Assembly (NCBI GenBank): GCA_946482165.1
Contig: CAMLQS010000060.1
Span: forward strand, 1 to 18,740
Reading direction: 5' to 3'
DNA from: an uncultured Verrucomicrobiota bacterium
GTDB taxonomy: Bacteria; Verrucomicrobiota; Verrucomicrobiae; Opitutales; Opitutaceae
DNA length: 18,740 nt
Below are positions 7,128-15,557 of this stretch, in pieces. Numbering within the stretch: the first letter of the stretch is position 1; the number at the start of each line of letters is the position of its first letter. The notes beneath the pieces were generated by a model, which made no database searches, was not told where the DNA came from, and saw only the letters and a list, made by a program, of their open reading frames with translations. Position numbers and translations under genes: made by a program.

Positions 7128-7296
7128 GAAGCCGCAGACTCGCAAGATCGGCGCGGAGTTTCCGGTTCCGCGGCCTTCGCGGTCGCGGGACGCGGATAGT
7201 ATGGCGCGGAATGAAGCCGATAAGGCGCGCTGGAAACGCCGCGCCGCGTGTAGCCCGGGCCGTCCTCGCGCTGTCCAGCCCACAACCCCTTCCCAC
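7128..7296. promoter_or_regulatory. Divergent intergenic region, copy B
   Basis: These 169 nt between the Rid-like gene and PSD1 are the counterpart of 687-857. The element GATAGTATGG (7195-7204) contains TAGTAT (7197-7202) on the plus strand and TACTAT on the minus strand, so it could serve as a -10 box in both directions; no -35 box is convincing. The stretch CGATAAGG (7218-7225) followed by CTGGAAACG is kept in both copies. The GC-rich dyad of copy A is absent here. Confidence 0.38.
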
Positions 7297-8886
7297 ATGG
7301 CTCGCACGCGATCGCTTCTCGGTTCGACCAGTCTGGCCGCCTTGTCGCTGCTCTGGCACGCGCCGGCCGCGGCGGCCTCGTCCGAGGCGCACGCCTCGCC
7401 CTTCGAGGCGGCGTCCCTGCGCGTTCCCGAAACACCGCCAGACCGTTTGCTGGAGGCCGGCCTTCGCGCCGCGGGCATCGCGCCGGCGCCGATCTGCTCC
7501 GACGCCGTGTTCGTTCGTCGTGTTTATTTGGATACGATCGGCACGCTGCCCACCGCCCGGGAGGCGGTGGACTTCATCGACGACCCCGCCGAGGGGAAAC
7601 GCGGGCGTCTGATCGACTTTCTGCTCGCGCGCCCCGAATACGCCGACTACTGGGCGATGCGCTGGGGCGATCTGCTGCGGGTGAAGTCCGAGTTTCCGAT
7701 CAACCTCTGGCCCAACGCGGCGCAGGTCTATCACCGTTGGATGGTGCAGGCCCTGCGGGAGAACCGCCGCGCCGACGCCCTCGCCCGCGAGCTTCTCACC
7801 GCGACCGGCAGCAACTACCGCTCCGGGCCGGCCAATTTCTATCGGACCGTTCCCGGGCGCGGCGCGGAGGCGCTCGCGCGAGCCGTCGCGCTGACCTTCT
7901 GGGGAATGCGCGTCGATACGTGGACGCCGGAGCGGCGGGCGGGGCTGGCCGGCTTTTTCACCGGCGTGCGCTACAAGTCCACCGGCGAGTGGAAGGAGGA
8001 GATCGTGTATCTGGATGCGCTCGCTCCGACGGATCCGGCCCGGCCTCCCGTCTTCCCGGACGGCTCGCCCGCGATGATCGCGAACGGCGCCGATCCCCGC
8101 GCGGCGCTCGTCGACTGGATGCTCGATCCGCAACATCCTTGGTTCGCCCGCTCCTTGGCGAACCGGGCCTGGGCCTGGTTTCTCGGGCGCGGCATCGTGC
8201 ACGAGCCGGATGATTTTCGCGAGGGCAACCCGCCCTCGAACCCGGAGCTGCTGGCCTTTCTCGAGCGCGAGTTTATCGCGTCGGGTTACGATCTGAAGGC
8301 GCTGTTCAGGTTGATCCTGAACTCGCGCGCCTACCAGCGCTCCTCGCTGCCGCCCGCCGGGGCCGACGCCGACGCGGCCTGGGCCGCGTTCGCGAGCTAC
8401 CCGCCGCGCCGGCTCGAGTCGGAGGTGCTGGCCGACGCGATCAACCAGATCACGGGCGGCCACGATACCTGCGTCAGCCACGTCTCGGAGCCCTTCATCT
8501 TCATGCCTGCCGACGTGCGCGCCATCGCGTTGCCCGACGGCAGCCTCGCCGGCGTCTTTCTGGAGAAGTTCGGACGCTCGCCGCGCGACAGCGGTCTCGC
8601 GGGCGAGCGGGACAACACGATCGACGCCGCCCAGCGCCTGCACTTGCTCAACTCCGCCCAGGTGTGGCGAAAACTGGAGGAAGGGCCGGCGATGCGCGCC
8701 CTGCTCGAGCCCGGCGGACGCGGCGCCGACGCGCCCGTGGACCGGCTCTATTTGACGATCCTCTCGCGTCGGCCCACGGACGAGGAGCGTCGGCGACACG
8801 GCGAGGCCGGGGCGGGAAAGCGCGAGGACCTCGATGATCTCGCGTGGGCTTTGGTCAACAGCGCCGAGTTCATCCACCGCCACTGA
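7297..8886 (+). CDS. Secreted DUF1549/DUF1553 (PSD1) domain protein, copy B
   Basis: The 529-residue paralogue of the protein at 858-2435 has signal peptide MARTRSLLGSTSLAALSLLW ending near an APAAAAS cleavage region. It has the same DUF1549 marks (DAVFVRRVYLD, YADYWAMRWGDLLRV, STGEWKEEIVYLD) and DUF1553 marks (HPWFARSLANRAWAWFLGRG, FRLILNSRAYQRS, FGRSPRDSG). No CxxCH heme motif is present. Compared with copy A, changes concentrate in the signal peptide and in a few surface-like stretches, while the motif blocks are nearly identical. ATG 7297 aligns with ATG 858; an in-frame ATG at 7201 exists, but the intervening sequence does not show a coding pattern of substitution. The DUF1501 gene starts 25 nt after the stop. 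Confidence 0.92.
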   Translation: MARTRSLLGSTSLAALSLLWHAPAAAASSEAHASPFEAASLRVPETPPDRLLEAGLRAAGIAPAPICSDAVFVRRVYLDTIGTLPTAREAVDFIDDPAEGKRGRLIDFLLARPEYADYWAMRWGDLLRVKSEFPINLWPNAAQVYHRWMVQALRENRRADALARELLTATGSNYRSGPANFYRTVPGRGAEALARAVALTFWGMRVDTWTPERRAGLAGFFTGVRYKSTGEWKEEIVYLDALAPTDPARPPVFPDGSPAMIANGADPRAALVDWMLDPQHPWFARSLANRAWAWFLGRGIVHEPDDFREGNPPSNPELLAFLEREFIASGYDLKALFRLILNSRAYQRSSLPPAGADADAAWAAFASYPPRRLESEVLADAINQITGGHDTCVSHVSEPFIFMPADVRAIALPDGSLAGVFLEKFGRSPRDSGLAGERDNTIDAAQRLHLLNSAQVWRKLEEGPAMRALLEPGGRGADAPVDRLYLTILSRRPTDEERRRHGEAGAGKREDLDDLAWALVNSAEFIHRH

Positions 8887-8911
8887 CCGTTTTCCCCAAT
8901 CCATCCCCGCC

Positions 8912-10294
8912 ATGGCCGCACCGACCCGCGTTTCCACTCCACAAAGCTCCGAAAACACGGGCCTGTTTTCCCGGCCGATCCGCCGACGCGAGGCCATTCT
9001 GGCCGGCTTGGCGGCGGCGGGCGGTCTGCTGCTTCCTCGCCTGGGGGCGCAGGCCCCGGCTTCGCTCGCAGGGCCCGCGAGGGCGCCGGTTCCGAAGGCG
9101 CGTGCGGTGATCCAGATCTGGCTGGGGGGCGGCCCGGCGCATCTCGACACGTTCGATCCCAAGCCCGAGGCGGGGCCGGACTACTGCGGTCCCTTCCTCA
9201 CGCCGATAGCGACGAACGTGCCCGGCATCCGCATCTGCGAGATGCTGCCGCTGCTCGCCAGGCAGGCGGACAAATACGCGATCATCCGCGGCCTGACGCA
9301 CGGGGTGATCGGCCACGAGACGGCGACCTACATCGTGCAGACGGGCCATCCGGTGGGCGAGCGGGACGTGTCTCCCAACCTCGGCGCGGTGGTGTCGCTT
9401 TTCAAGGGCCGAGCCGGGCCCCTGCCGCCCTACATCGTGCTCACGGAGCCGCCGGGGCGTTACACGGAGGCGGGTTTCCTCGGGCTTCGGCACAGGGCCT
9501 TCGCCACCGGCGGCGATCCCGCGGCGGAGCGTTTTCTGGTCGAGGGCGTGGTCTCGCCCCGCCTGGTCGAGGAGCGTCTCCGCGCGCGTCGGCGTCTGCT
9601 CGCGGAGACGGATACGTTTGGCGACGCGCTCCGCGCCCGCGCGCCGGGCGCGCTCGCGGGCTTCGACGCGGCGGGCGAAAAGGCCTACGAGATGATCCTC
9701 GGCGAAACCGGAAAGGTCTTTGATCTGCGACAGGAGCGGGACGCGACGCGGGAGCGCTACGGTCGCAACACCTTGGGGCAATCCTGCCTCGTCGCGCGGC
9801 GTCTGGTGGAGCGCGGCGTGCCTTGCGTGATGGTGAACGCGAAGGGCTGGGACACGCACAAGCAGCACTTCGACGTCATGCGACAGAAGCTGCCGGAGCT
9901 CGACCAGGCGCTGAGCGCGCTGCTGGAGGATCTCGCGCAGCGCGGCCTGCTCGACTCGACCATCGTCTGGGTGGGCGGGGAGTTCGGCCGCGTGCCGAAG
10001 GTGCAGACCGAGGCCCCGTTCAACGGCGGGAGAAACCACCACGGAAAAGCCTTTTCCGCGCTGCTGGCGGGCGGCGGGTTTCGCGGCGGCCAGGTCGTCG
10101 GCGCCACCGATGCGCGCGGCGAGGAGGTGGTCGAGCGCCCGACGCATCCCGCCGATTTTTTGGAGACGATCTACGCGCAGCTCGGCATCGACGCGTCCGC
10201 GCGTCTGCCGCACCCGGAGGGGCGGGACGTGCGCGTGCTTCCCGGCCTCTCCGAGCTGCCGCAACGTCGCGGACTCCTGCGCGAAATCATGTGA
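8912..10294 (+). CDS. DUF1501 protein with twin-arginine-like signal, copy B
   Basis: The 460-residue paralogue of the protein at 2449-3855 carries the Tat-like motif RRREAIL about 23 residues in, followed by a hydrophobic alanine/glycine/leucine stretch. Family blocks are HLDTFDPKPEAGPDYCGPF, GHETATYIVQTGHP, GWDTHKQHF, GGEFGRVPKVQ and GGRNHHGKAFSALLAGGG. Here the EFGRTP motif has Val for Thr, while copy A changes a different position (Ser for Gly); both copies have Asn in the GRNH motif. ATG 8912 is chosen because it lies just after the PSD1 stop and gives an N terminus matching copy A in length; the open frame extends to 8834 but only inside PSD1. The next gene follows after 12 nt. Confidence 0.92.
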   Translation: MAAPTRVSTPQSSENTGLFSRPIRRREAILAGLAAAGGLLLPRLGAQAPASLAGPARAPVPKARAVIQIWLGGGPAHLDTFDPKPEAGPDYCGPFLTPIATNVPGIRICEMLPLLARQADKYAIIRGLTHGVIGHETATYIVQTGHPVGERDVSPNLGAVVSLFKGRAGPLPPYIVLTEPPGRYTEAGFLGLRHRAFATGGDPAAERFLVEGVVSPRLVEERLRARRRLLAETDTFGDALRARAPGALAGFDAAGEKAYEMILGETGKVFDLRQERDATRERYGRNTLGQSCLVARRLVERGVPCVMVNAKGWDTHKQHFDVMRQKLPELDQALSALLEDLAQRGLLDSTIVWVGGEFGRVPKVQTEAPFNGGRNHHGKAFSALLAGGGFRGGQVVGATDARGEEVVERPTHPADFLETIYAQLGIDASARLPHPEGRDVRVLPGLSELPQRRGLLREIM

Positions 10295-10306
10295 CCCCCG
10301 CCGCCC

Positions 10307-12211
10307 ATGCACCCGCTTCGTATGTCTCGAACACCCCATGTCGCCTTCTCTCTCGGGCTCGTCCTTGCGCTCGCCGCGGCGTCGGCGCGCGCTGCGCCGC
10401 CGCAGGGCGACGCGCCTCAGCCGGCCTACGTTTATCCGGCGGGCGCGCGACAGGGGGAGACGCTGACGGTGGTCGTGGGCGGGCGCCTCTTGCAGGGCGT
10501 GGAGGAGGCCTTCGTCTCCGGCGGCGGCGTGAGCACGCGCGTGCTTTCCCACGAGCGTCCGCTGACGCCCGAGGAGCGGAACAAGATGAAGGAGGAGCTG
10601 GCGGAGCTGAAGAAGAACACCGAGGATCCCGCGCCGGAGCGCGTCGCCGAGCTGGAGCGCCGGCTCGCGAGCCTGGGCGGCGGCGCGGTGTCGCCGGCTT
10701 TGCAGGAAGCGGTGACGCTCGAGCTGAGCATCGCGTCCGACGCCGCGCCGGGCCCGCGCGACCTGCGCCTGCTCGCCCCGGCCGGTCTGGCCCCGCCGCT
10801 GGTGTTCGTGGTCGGCGATCTGCCGGAGGCGGCCTTTCCCGTCGTGACTGCGATCATGCCGCGCCCCGAGCCCGGCTCTCCGCGCGCGCTTGCGCAAGCC
10901 GCGAGCGCGGAGCTGCGGGTGACGCCGCCGGTCGTGGTCAACGGCCAGATCCTCGCGGGCGAGTCGGACCGCGTCCGCTTTGCCGGAAAAAAGGACGCGC
11001 GCCTCATCGTGGCGGTCCATGCGCAGACCTTGGCCCCGTATCTTGGCGACGGGGTGCCGGGCTGGCTTCAGGCGACGGTGACCCTGCTCGATTCCGCCGG
11101 CCGGGAACTTGCCTTCGCGGACGATTTTCGCTCCGAGCCTGATCCGGTGCTGGCCTTCCGACTGCCTGGGGACTGCGACTACGTCCTCGTGTTGCGCGAC
11201 GCGATCTATCGTGGACGCGAGGATTTCGTATATCGCGTCGCGATCGGCGAGCTGCCGTTTGTGGCGAGCGTGTTTCCGCTCGGGGGAAAGGCGGGCACGG
11301 AGCAGGAGTTTACCCTGAGCGGCTGGAATCTGCCCGCGCCGTCGAGGCGCGAGCGCCTCCAGGACTTCGGCGGTGTCGTTTCGCTCGAGCTGGAGCGCTG
11401 CCTGGCGGCGACAGGCGCGGTCGACGTGGAGGTCGGCGAGCTGCCGGAGCGCGCCGAGGCGGCGGAGGTCGATGGCGACGGCGCGCAAGCGCTCGATTTC
11501 CCGGTCGTGGTGAACGGCCGGATCGAACGCGCCGGCGACGTGGACGAATTTACGTTCACCGCCGAGGCGGGCGCGCCGCTCGTGGCCGGGGTCGTGGCGC
11601 GTCGGCTGCGTTCGCCTCTGGACGGCGTGCTGCACGTGCTGGGGCCGGACGGCAAGGTCGTGGCCACGAGCGACGACTGCGCGGACAAGGCGGACGGCGA
11701 GTCGGCCCGCCACGCGGACCCGCGCGTCGCCTTCGTGGCGCCGGCGGCGGGGCGCTACCGCGTGCGTTTGAGCGATGCGCAGGGGCGCGGCGGCCACGAC
11801 TACGGCTACCGCTTGAAGCTCGCGCCACCTCGCCCCGACTTTGAGCTGCGTGCGGTGCCTTCGAGCGTGAACCTGCGCCCGGGAGGAACGGCGAACATCA
11901 CGATCTACGCCCTGCGAAGCGACGGCTTCACGGGGCCGATCTCGCTCGCGTTGAAAGACACCCCCTCGTGGCTGAGCCTCGGGCAGGCGCTCGTTCCGGC
12001 CAACGTGAACAAGGTGGAGATCACGTTGCAGGCGGGCGCGAGGGCGGAGGCGGGGGTGGTGGCCTTGCGGATGGAGGGCACGGCGACGGTCGCGGGGGCG
12101 GAGCATCGTCATCTCGTGGTGCCCGCGGACGACCGGACGCAGTCCTTTTTTAACCGGCACCATGTGCCGGCGCGCGAATGGTTGCTCGCGGTGCGAGGCC
12201 TCGAGAAATAG
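10307..12211 (+). CDS. Secreted PPC-type multidomain beta-sandwich protein, copy B
   Basis: The 634-residue paralogue of the protein at 3867-5762 has a signal peptide of about 34 residues (MHPLRMSRTPHVAFSLGLVL, then an alanine-rich cleavage region). It keeps the IPT/TIG-like start (AYVYPAGARQGETLTVVVGG), the charged helical insertion (EERNKMKEELAELKKNTED), a first PPC-like domain (NGQILAGESDRVRFAGKK), a second PPC-like domain (NGRIERAGDVDEFTF, LDGVLHVLGPDGKVVATSDD) and the C-terminal Ig-like domain (SSVNLRPGGTANITIYALR). ATG 10307 aligns with the copy A start in the shared CCGCCGCCC-ATG context; ATG 10322 is possible and also leaves a signal peptide. No catalytic motif is seen. It ends 102 nt before nnr. 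Confidence 0.85.
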   Translation: MHPLRMSRTPHVAFSLGLVLALAAASARAAPPQGDAPQPAYVYPAGARQGETLTVVVGGRLLQGVEEAFVSGGGVSTRVLSHERPLTPEERNKMKEELAELKKNTEDPAPERVAELERRLASLGGGAVSPALQEAVTLELSIASDAAPGPRDLRLLAPAGLAPPLVFVVGDLPEAAFPVVTAIMPRPEPGSPRALAQAASAELRVTPPVVVNGQILAGESDRVRFAGKKDARLIVAVHAQTLAPYLGDGVPGWLQATVTLLDSAGRELAFADDFRSEPDPVLAFRLPGDCDYVLVLRDAIYRGREDFVYRVAIGELPFVASVFPLGGKAGTEQEFTLSGWNLPAPSRRERLQDFGGVVSLELERCLAATGAVDVEVGELPERAEAAEVDGDGAQALDFPVVVNGRIERAGDVDEFTFTAEAGAPLVAGVVARRLRSPLDGVLHVLGPDGKVVATSDDCADKADGESARHADPRVAFVAPAAGRYRVRLSDAQGRGGHDYGYRLKLAPPRPDFELRAVPSSVNLRPGGTANITIYALRSDGFTGPISLALKDTPSWLSLGQALVPANVNKVEITLQAGARAEAGVVALRMEGTATVAGAEHRHLVVPADDRTQSFFNRHHVPAREWLLAVRGLEK

Positions 12212-12264
12212 CCCGACGAACGGATGGCTCGGGCGTCCCGCCCATGCCAAGCCAAGCATCCGAG

Positions 12265-12303
12265 GCGAAGTGCAGGCTGGCAGCCCGCGCCACGCTCTGG
12301 TTT
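12265..12303. repeat. Conserved palindromic (REP-like) block, copy B
   Basis: This is the counterpart of 5801-5839, with 36 of 39 positions identical although the spacer upstream (12212-12264) is unrelated to that of copy A. The hairpin GCAGGCT-ggc-AGCCCGC (12272-12288) has one mismatched pair. It ends 10 nt before the nnr start codon, so besides a REP-like repeat it could be a leader element of nnr. Confidence 0.55.
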
Positions 12304-12313
12304 TCAGACGATC

Positions 12314-13780
12314 ATGCACGGCGCATATCCCATCCTGAGTTGCGCGGAGGCCGGCGCTTTCGAGGCCGCGCATTTTGCGGGCGACGAGGCGCGCGAGTGG
12401 CTCGCGATGAACGCCGCCGCGCGCGGGATCGTGGCCGGCGTGCTGGCCGACCTCGACGAGCTCGGCGGCTTTCCGGCCGAGGCGCGCGTGCTGGTGCTTG
12501 CGGGAAATGGGCACAACGCGGGCGACGCGTTGCTCGCCGCCGCCGGCTTGCGCGCGCGTGTGACCGGCATCGCGGTGGACGTCGTCCTCGCGTTCGGCGA
12601 GCGCTCCCTACGCCCTTTGGCTTTGCGTGCGTGGCGCGAGCTGACGACGCATGCGCGCCGGGTGGAAGCAGACGGCCCCGACTGGGCCGCGAGCTACGAT
12701 CTCTGCATCGACGGCGTATTCGGGTTTCGATTTCGCCCGCCCTTGCCGGAGCCGGTTGCGGCCTTGTTGCGGCGCGTGAACGCGCATCCGATCCGTCTCC
12801 GCGCCGCGGTCGACCTGCCCAGCGGGCTCGATGCGCCCGACGCCTTCCGCGCCGACTTCACCTACGCCACCGGCATCGCGAAGAGTCCGCTCCTCACGCT
12901 TCCGCAGGCGGGGCGCCTTCGCCTTGTCGACCTCGGGTTTTCTCTGCAAAGTCTGCGTCCGACAGCCGACGCCGTGCTCGGCGCGGGCGTGTTGGATGGT
13001 TTGCGCGGCTTGCGTCCGCCGCAAAGCGACAAGCGGCATTTCGGGCATCCGTTGATCGTGGCGGGTTCACGGCGTTATCCGGGGGCGGCGCTCATGGCGA
13101 CGCTCGCCGCGTTGAGGAGCGGCGCCGGTTTGGTGACGGCGGCCGTGCCGGAATCGCTCATGCCGGCCTTCGCCGCGCAGGCGCCGGAGGCGATCTGGCT
13201 GGGCTTGCCTGAGACGCCCGAGGGCGGGCTCGCGCTCGAGGGGCTGCATCTCGTGCGCGAAGCCTTTGCCCGCGCGACGGCGGTCGTGCTGGGTCCCGGT
13301 ATCGGCCGCGAACGCGAGACGCTCGCCTTCGCCGAGGAGATCGTGCGCGAGTCGCCGCACCCGCTCGTGGTCGACGCCGACGCGCTCCAGCCGCAGATCG
13401 TCGCCGCCGGTCGCGCGCCGCGCATCCTCACGCCGCACGCGGGTGAATACGTGCGCATCGCGGACGCGATTCCCGCCGGCGCGGTTCTGGTGCGGAAAAG
13501 GCCGATCAGCTGCATCGAGACCGCCGAGGCGGGGACGCGTTATCACAGCTTCTTTGGCGGTCCGGTTCTCGCGCGCGGAGGGAGCGGCGATATCCTTGCC
13601 GGCATGGTTGGCACGCAGCTCGCGCAGACACCCACCGACCCGTTCGGCGCGGCGGCCCGCGCCGTCGTCTGGCACGGGCTGGCCGCCGACCTGCTCGCGC
13701 GTGCCCACGGGCCGAGCGCGCTACGCGTAACGCAACTACTCGACTTTTTGTCCCCGGCCCTGCGAGCCTCGGACGTATGA
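12314..13780 (+). CDS. nnr: Bifunctional NAD(P)H-hydrate epimerase / ADP-dependent NAD(P)H-hydrate dehydratase
   Basis: The 488-residue protein repairs hydrated, damaged NADH and NADPH. The N-terminal YjeF epimerase domain (about 1-210) has the nucleotide loop as GNGHNAGDA (about 64-72), where the family usually has GxGNNGGDG, and a PSGLDA motif. The region after DGVFG is also unusual (FRFRPP instead of a TGL-like loop), so the epimerase half may be altered. The C-terminal ribokinase-like dehydratase domain is canonical: GHPLIVAGSRRYPGAALMA, GPGIGRE, VVDADAL, TPHAGEY and RGGSGDILAGM with the likely catalytic Asp426. ATG 12314 aligns with the copy A remnant; the frame is open to 12224 but without support. 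Its last four bases overlap the dprA start (ATGA). Confidence 0.95.
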   Translation: MHGAYPILSCAEAGAFEAAHFAGDEAREWLAMNAAARGIVAGVLADLDELGGFPAEARVLVLAGNGHNAGDALLAAAGLRARVTGIAVDVVLAFGERSLRPLALRAWRELTTHARRVEADGPDWAASYDLCIDGVFGFRFRPPLPEPVAALLRRVNAHPIRLRAAVDLPSGLDAPDAFRADFTYATGIAKSPLLTLPQAGRLRLVDLGFSLQSLRPTADAVLGAGVLDGLRGLRPPQSDKRHFGHPLIVAGSRRYPGAALMATLAALRSGAGLVTAAVPESLMPAFAAQAPEAIWLGLPETPEGGLALEGLHLVREAFARATAVVLGPGIGRERETLAFAEEIVRESPHPLVVDADALQPQIVAAGRAPRILTPHAGEYVRIADAIPAGAVLVRKRPISCIETAEAGTRYHSFFGGPVLARGGSGDILAGMVGTQLAQTPTDPFGAAARAVVWHGLAADLLARAHGPSALRVTQLLDFLSPALRASDV

Positions 13781-14922
13781 GCGAACTCACCGTAACGCAG
13801 GCGTTTCTGATTCTAAACGCGCTGCCCGATATAGGCCCGATCACGACCAATCGTCTTCTGTCCGCGTTTGGGGACGACCCCCGGCGTCTTTTCGGAGTTT
13901 CGGCCGCCGAGCTCGAAACAGTGAAGAGCGTGGGGCCGAAGATCAGCGGAAACCTGCGCCGCTGGCGCGAGCTGGTCGATCTGGCGAAGGAAGAGGCGAA
14001 GCTGGAGCAGGCGGGGGCGGTTTTCGTGGACAACCGCTCGGCGGAGTATCCGCCGCTTCTGCGCGAGCTGGCCGACGCGCCATTGGGACTGTATCGACGC
14101 GGTGACTACGGATTTGACGCGCCCTGCGTGGCGATAGTCGGGTCGCGCCGCACCACACTTTACGGGCAGGCGACGGCGAAGAAGCTCGGCTACGAACTCG
14201 CGCGGCTTGGTTTTTGCGTGGTGAGCGGGCTCGCGCGCGGCATCGACACCTTCGCCCACGAGGGGGCGCTCGAGGCCGGCGGACGCACCGCCGCGGTCCT
14301 GGGCAACGGGATCGATATCGTTTATCCGCCGGAGAATCTCGGCCTTTACCGCCGCATCGAGGAGAATGGCGGCGCGATCCTGACCGAGTTTCCCTTCGGC
14401 CGGCGCGCCGACAGGCAATCCTTCGCGATGCGCAACCGAATCGTCGCCGGCATGAGCCGCGCCATCATAGTCGTCGAGAGCGACGTGAGCGGAGGCTCGA
14501 TGATCACGGCCAAGTTTGCGGGAGAGCAGGGGCGGTTGGTTTTCGCGGTGCCGGGTCGCATCGACCAGTCGAGCAGCGCCGGCTGCCATCAACTGATCCG
14601 CGATGGCGCGACACTGCTCACCTCCGTCGACGATTTGTTGACCGAGTTGAACTACCTCGAAGGTTTCGGACCCGCAGGCGTGGCGCCCATCGCGGACAAA
14701 TCGTCCCCCGGGCAGGCGCGCCCGGCGTCGCCCTCCGCGGCCAGCCTCGGCGTCGACGAGGCGAAGGTGATGGCGTGTTTCGCGGGCGGAGCGATCCTGC
14801 CGCCCGACGCGTTGGTCGCGATGAGCGGACTGCCGAGTCATTCGCTTTCCGCCACGCTGATGATGCTCGAGCTCAAGCGGCTCGTCGCGAAGCGGGCGGA
14901 CGGGACTTTCGAGGCGCGTTGA
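13777..14922 (+). CDS. dprA: DNA-processing protein DprA
   Basis: The 381-residue DprA/Smf protein loads RecA onto incoming single-stranded DNA during natural transformation. An N-terminal helix-hairpin-helix/SAM-like part (about 1-75) contains LNALPDIGPITTNRLL. It is followed by the Rossmann-like core with IVGSRRTTLYGQ (from about 119), VVSGLARGIDTFAHEGAL, VLGNGIDIVYPPEN, GAILTEFPFG, NRIVAGMSRAIIVVE, SGGSMITAKFA and VFAVPG. The last 60 or so residues form a winged-helix-like domain common to many DprA proteins. The ATGA overlap with nnr points to translational coupling. Nothing in the core motifs looks degraded. Other competence genes are not in view. Confidence 0.97.
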   Translation: MSELTVTQAFLILNALPDIGPITTNRLLSAFGDDPRRLFGVSAAELETVKSVGPKISGNLRRWRELVDLAKEEAKLEQAGAVFVDNRSAEYPPLLRELADAPLGLYRRGDYGFDAPCVAIVGSRRTTLYGQATAKKLGYELARLGFCVVSGLARGIDTFAHEGALEAGGRTAAVLGNGIDIVYPPENLGLYRRIEENGGAILTEFPFGRRADRQSFAMRNRIVAGMSRAIIVVESDVSGGSMITAKFAGEQGRLVFAVPGRIDQSSSAGCHQLIRDGATLLTSVDDLLTELNYLEGFGPAGVAPIADKSSPGQARPASPSAASLGVDEAKVMACFAGGAILPPDALVAMSGLPSHSLSATLMMLELKRLVAKRADGTFEAR

Positions 14923-14961
14923 CGGATTGCGCCGGGCCCGCGGACGGGCATTTTCCCGGAC

Positions 14962-15525
14962 ATGCCCAATTCCCCCTGGCTCGCGCCCCTTCGTCCGGTC
15001 GGCCGATTCGGAGAAACGATTCTGGACCGCGTGCTTTGCGTGCTGGGCGCCGTCGGCCTTTCGCAGGCGCCGGAGTTTTTCCAGCAATATTTGCAACGCC
15101 TGGGCGGGCACCTCGACGAGGCCCGGCGCCAGCTCGCGAGTTTCGAGGTGGTGGCCGGACAGAGCGGCATCACGCTCCAGCAACTGATCGACACGACCAA
15201 GGCGCAGGCGGTGGAGCCGGTTGCGAAGCTCGGTGGCGTGATCGCCGACACGCAGGCTCGCGTGGAGTCGTTGGCGGCGGCCGAGTCGGCGCTCCGCGAG
15301 GCGTCGGTCTGGGAGCGGCCCTTCGTGTTTATGTCGCACGTCGATCACGACATCGCCGCGCGCACCTGGGAAGTGTTTAGGCCGGCTGTGCCGGTCACCG
15401 CCGAGGGGTTTGTCTATGCGGCGGTGGGCATGTTGCTCGCGCTGGGAATCTACCAGCTCGCTGTGGCCTGGCCGGCGCGTGTCCTGATGCGTCGTTGGAA
15501 AAAACCGGAGCTGGCGAAGGGTTGA
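14962..15525 (+). CDS. DUF2937 family membrane protein
   Basis: The 187-residue protein matches the DUF2937 pattern: an N-terminal hydrophobic segment (about 20-34, ILDRVLCVLGAVGLS) and then the signature PEFFQQYLQRLGGHLDEARR (about 36-55). A long helical middle rich in Ala, Glu and Gln follows, and then a C-terminal membrane segment (about 147-168, FVYAAVGMLLALGIYQLAV) ending in a positive tail RVLMRRWKKPELAKG. The topology suggests two membrane anchors with the helical middle on one side, and the positive-inside rule would put the C terminus in the cytoplasm. Function is unknown. It begins 39 nt after dprA and ends 32 nt before panE, consistent with the same transcript. Confidence 0.8.
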   Translation: MPNSPWLAPLRPVGRFGETILDRVLCVLGAVGLSQAPEFFQQYLQRLGGHLDEARRQLASFEVVAGQSGITLQQLIDTTKAQAVEPVAKLGGVIADTQARVESLAAAESALREASVWERPFVFMSHVDHDIAARTWEVFRPAVPVTAEGFVYAAVGMLLALGIYQLAVAWPARVLMRRWKKPELAKG

Positions 15526-15557
15526 CCGCGACCGTCCGGAGCGGGCAGGCATAGGGG

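Larger units (their letters stand above)
6009..12420. repeat. Tandem segmental duplication, copy B
   Basis: This is the second copy of the cassette: leftward Rid/chorismatase-like gene, divergent spacer, PSD1, DUF1501, PPC protein and the first 35 to 40 codons of nnr. Only the part from 6442 can be aligned here, because the partner of 6009-6441 lies left of the window. The right limit is where homology to the nnr remnant of copy A stops, around 12420. Copy B keeps the link to the complete nnr and to dprA, so its right junction looks ancestral and the novel joint is the one near 5960-6008. Confidence 0.92.

Noticed and set aside
5839..9162. A 1107-codon open minus-strand frame spanning the joint, Rid-like copy B, PSD1 copy B and part of DUF1501
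   Set aside because: It is in a different frame from the Rid-like protein and runs antisense to the others. The composition is Arg-rich and low in motifs, typical of a shadow.
8870..12514. A 1214-codon open frame on the minus strand across DUF1501, PPC and nnr of copy B
   Set aside because: It is antisense to three well-supported genes with clear family motifs, is rich in Arg, His and Ala, and shows no recognisable domain. Long antisense frames are expected at this GC content.
13813..15552. A 579-codon minus-strand frame opposite dprA and DUF2937
   Set aside because: It is antisense to dprA, whose motifs are complete, and has the basic, His/Arg-rich composition of a shadow.
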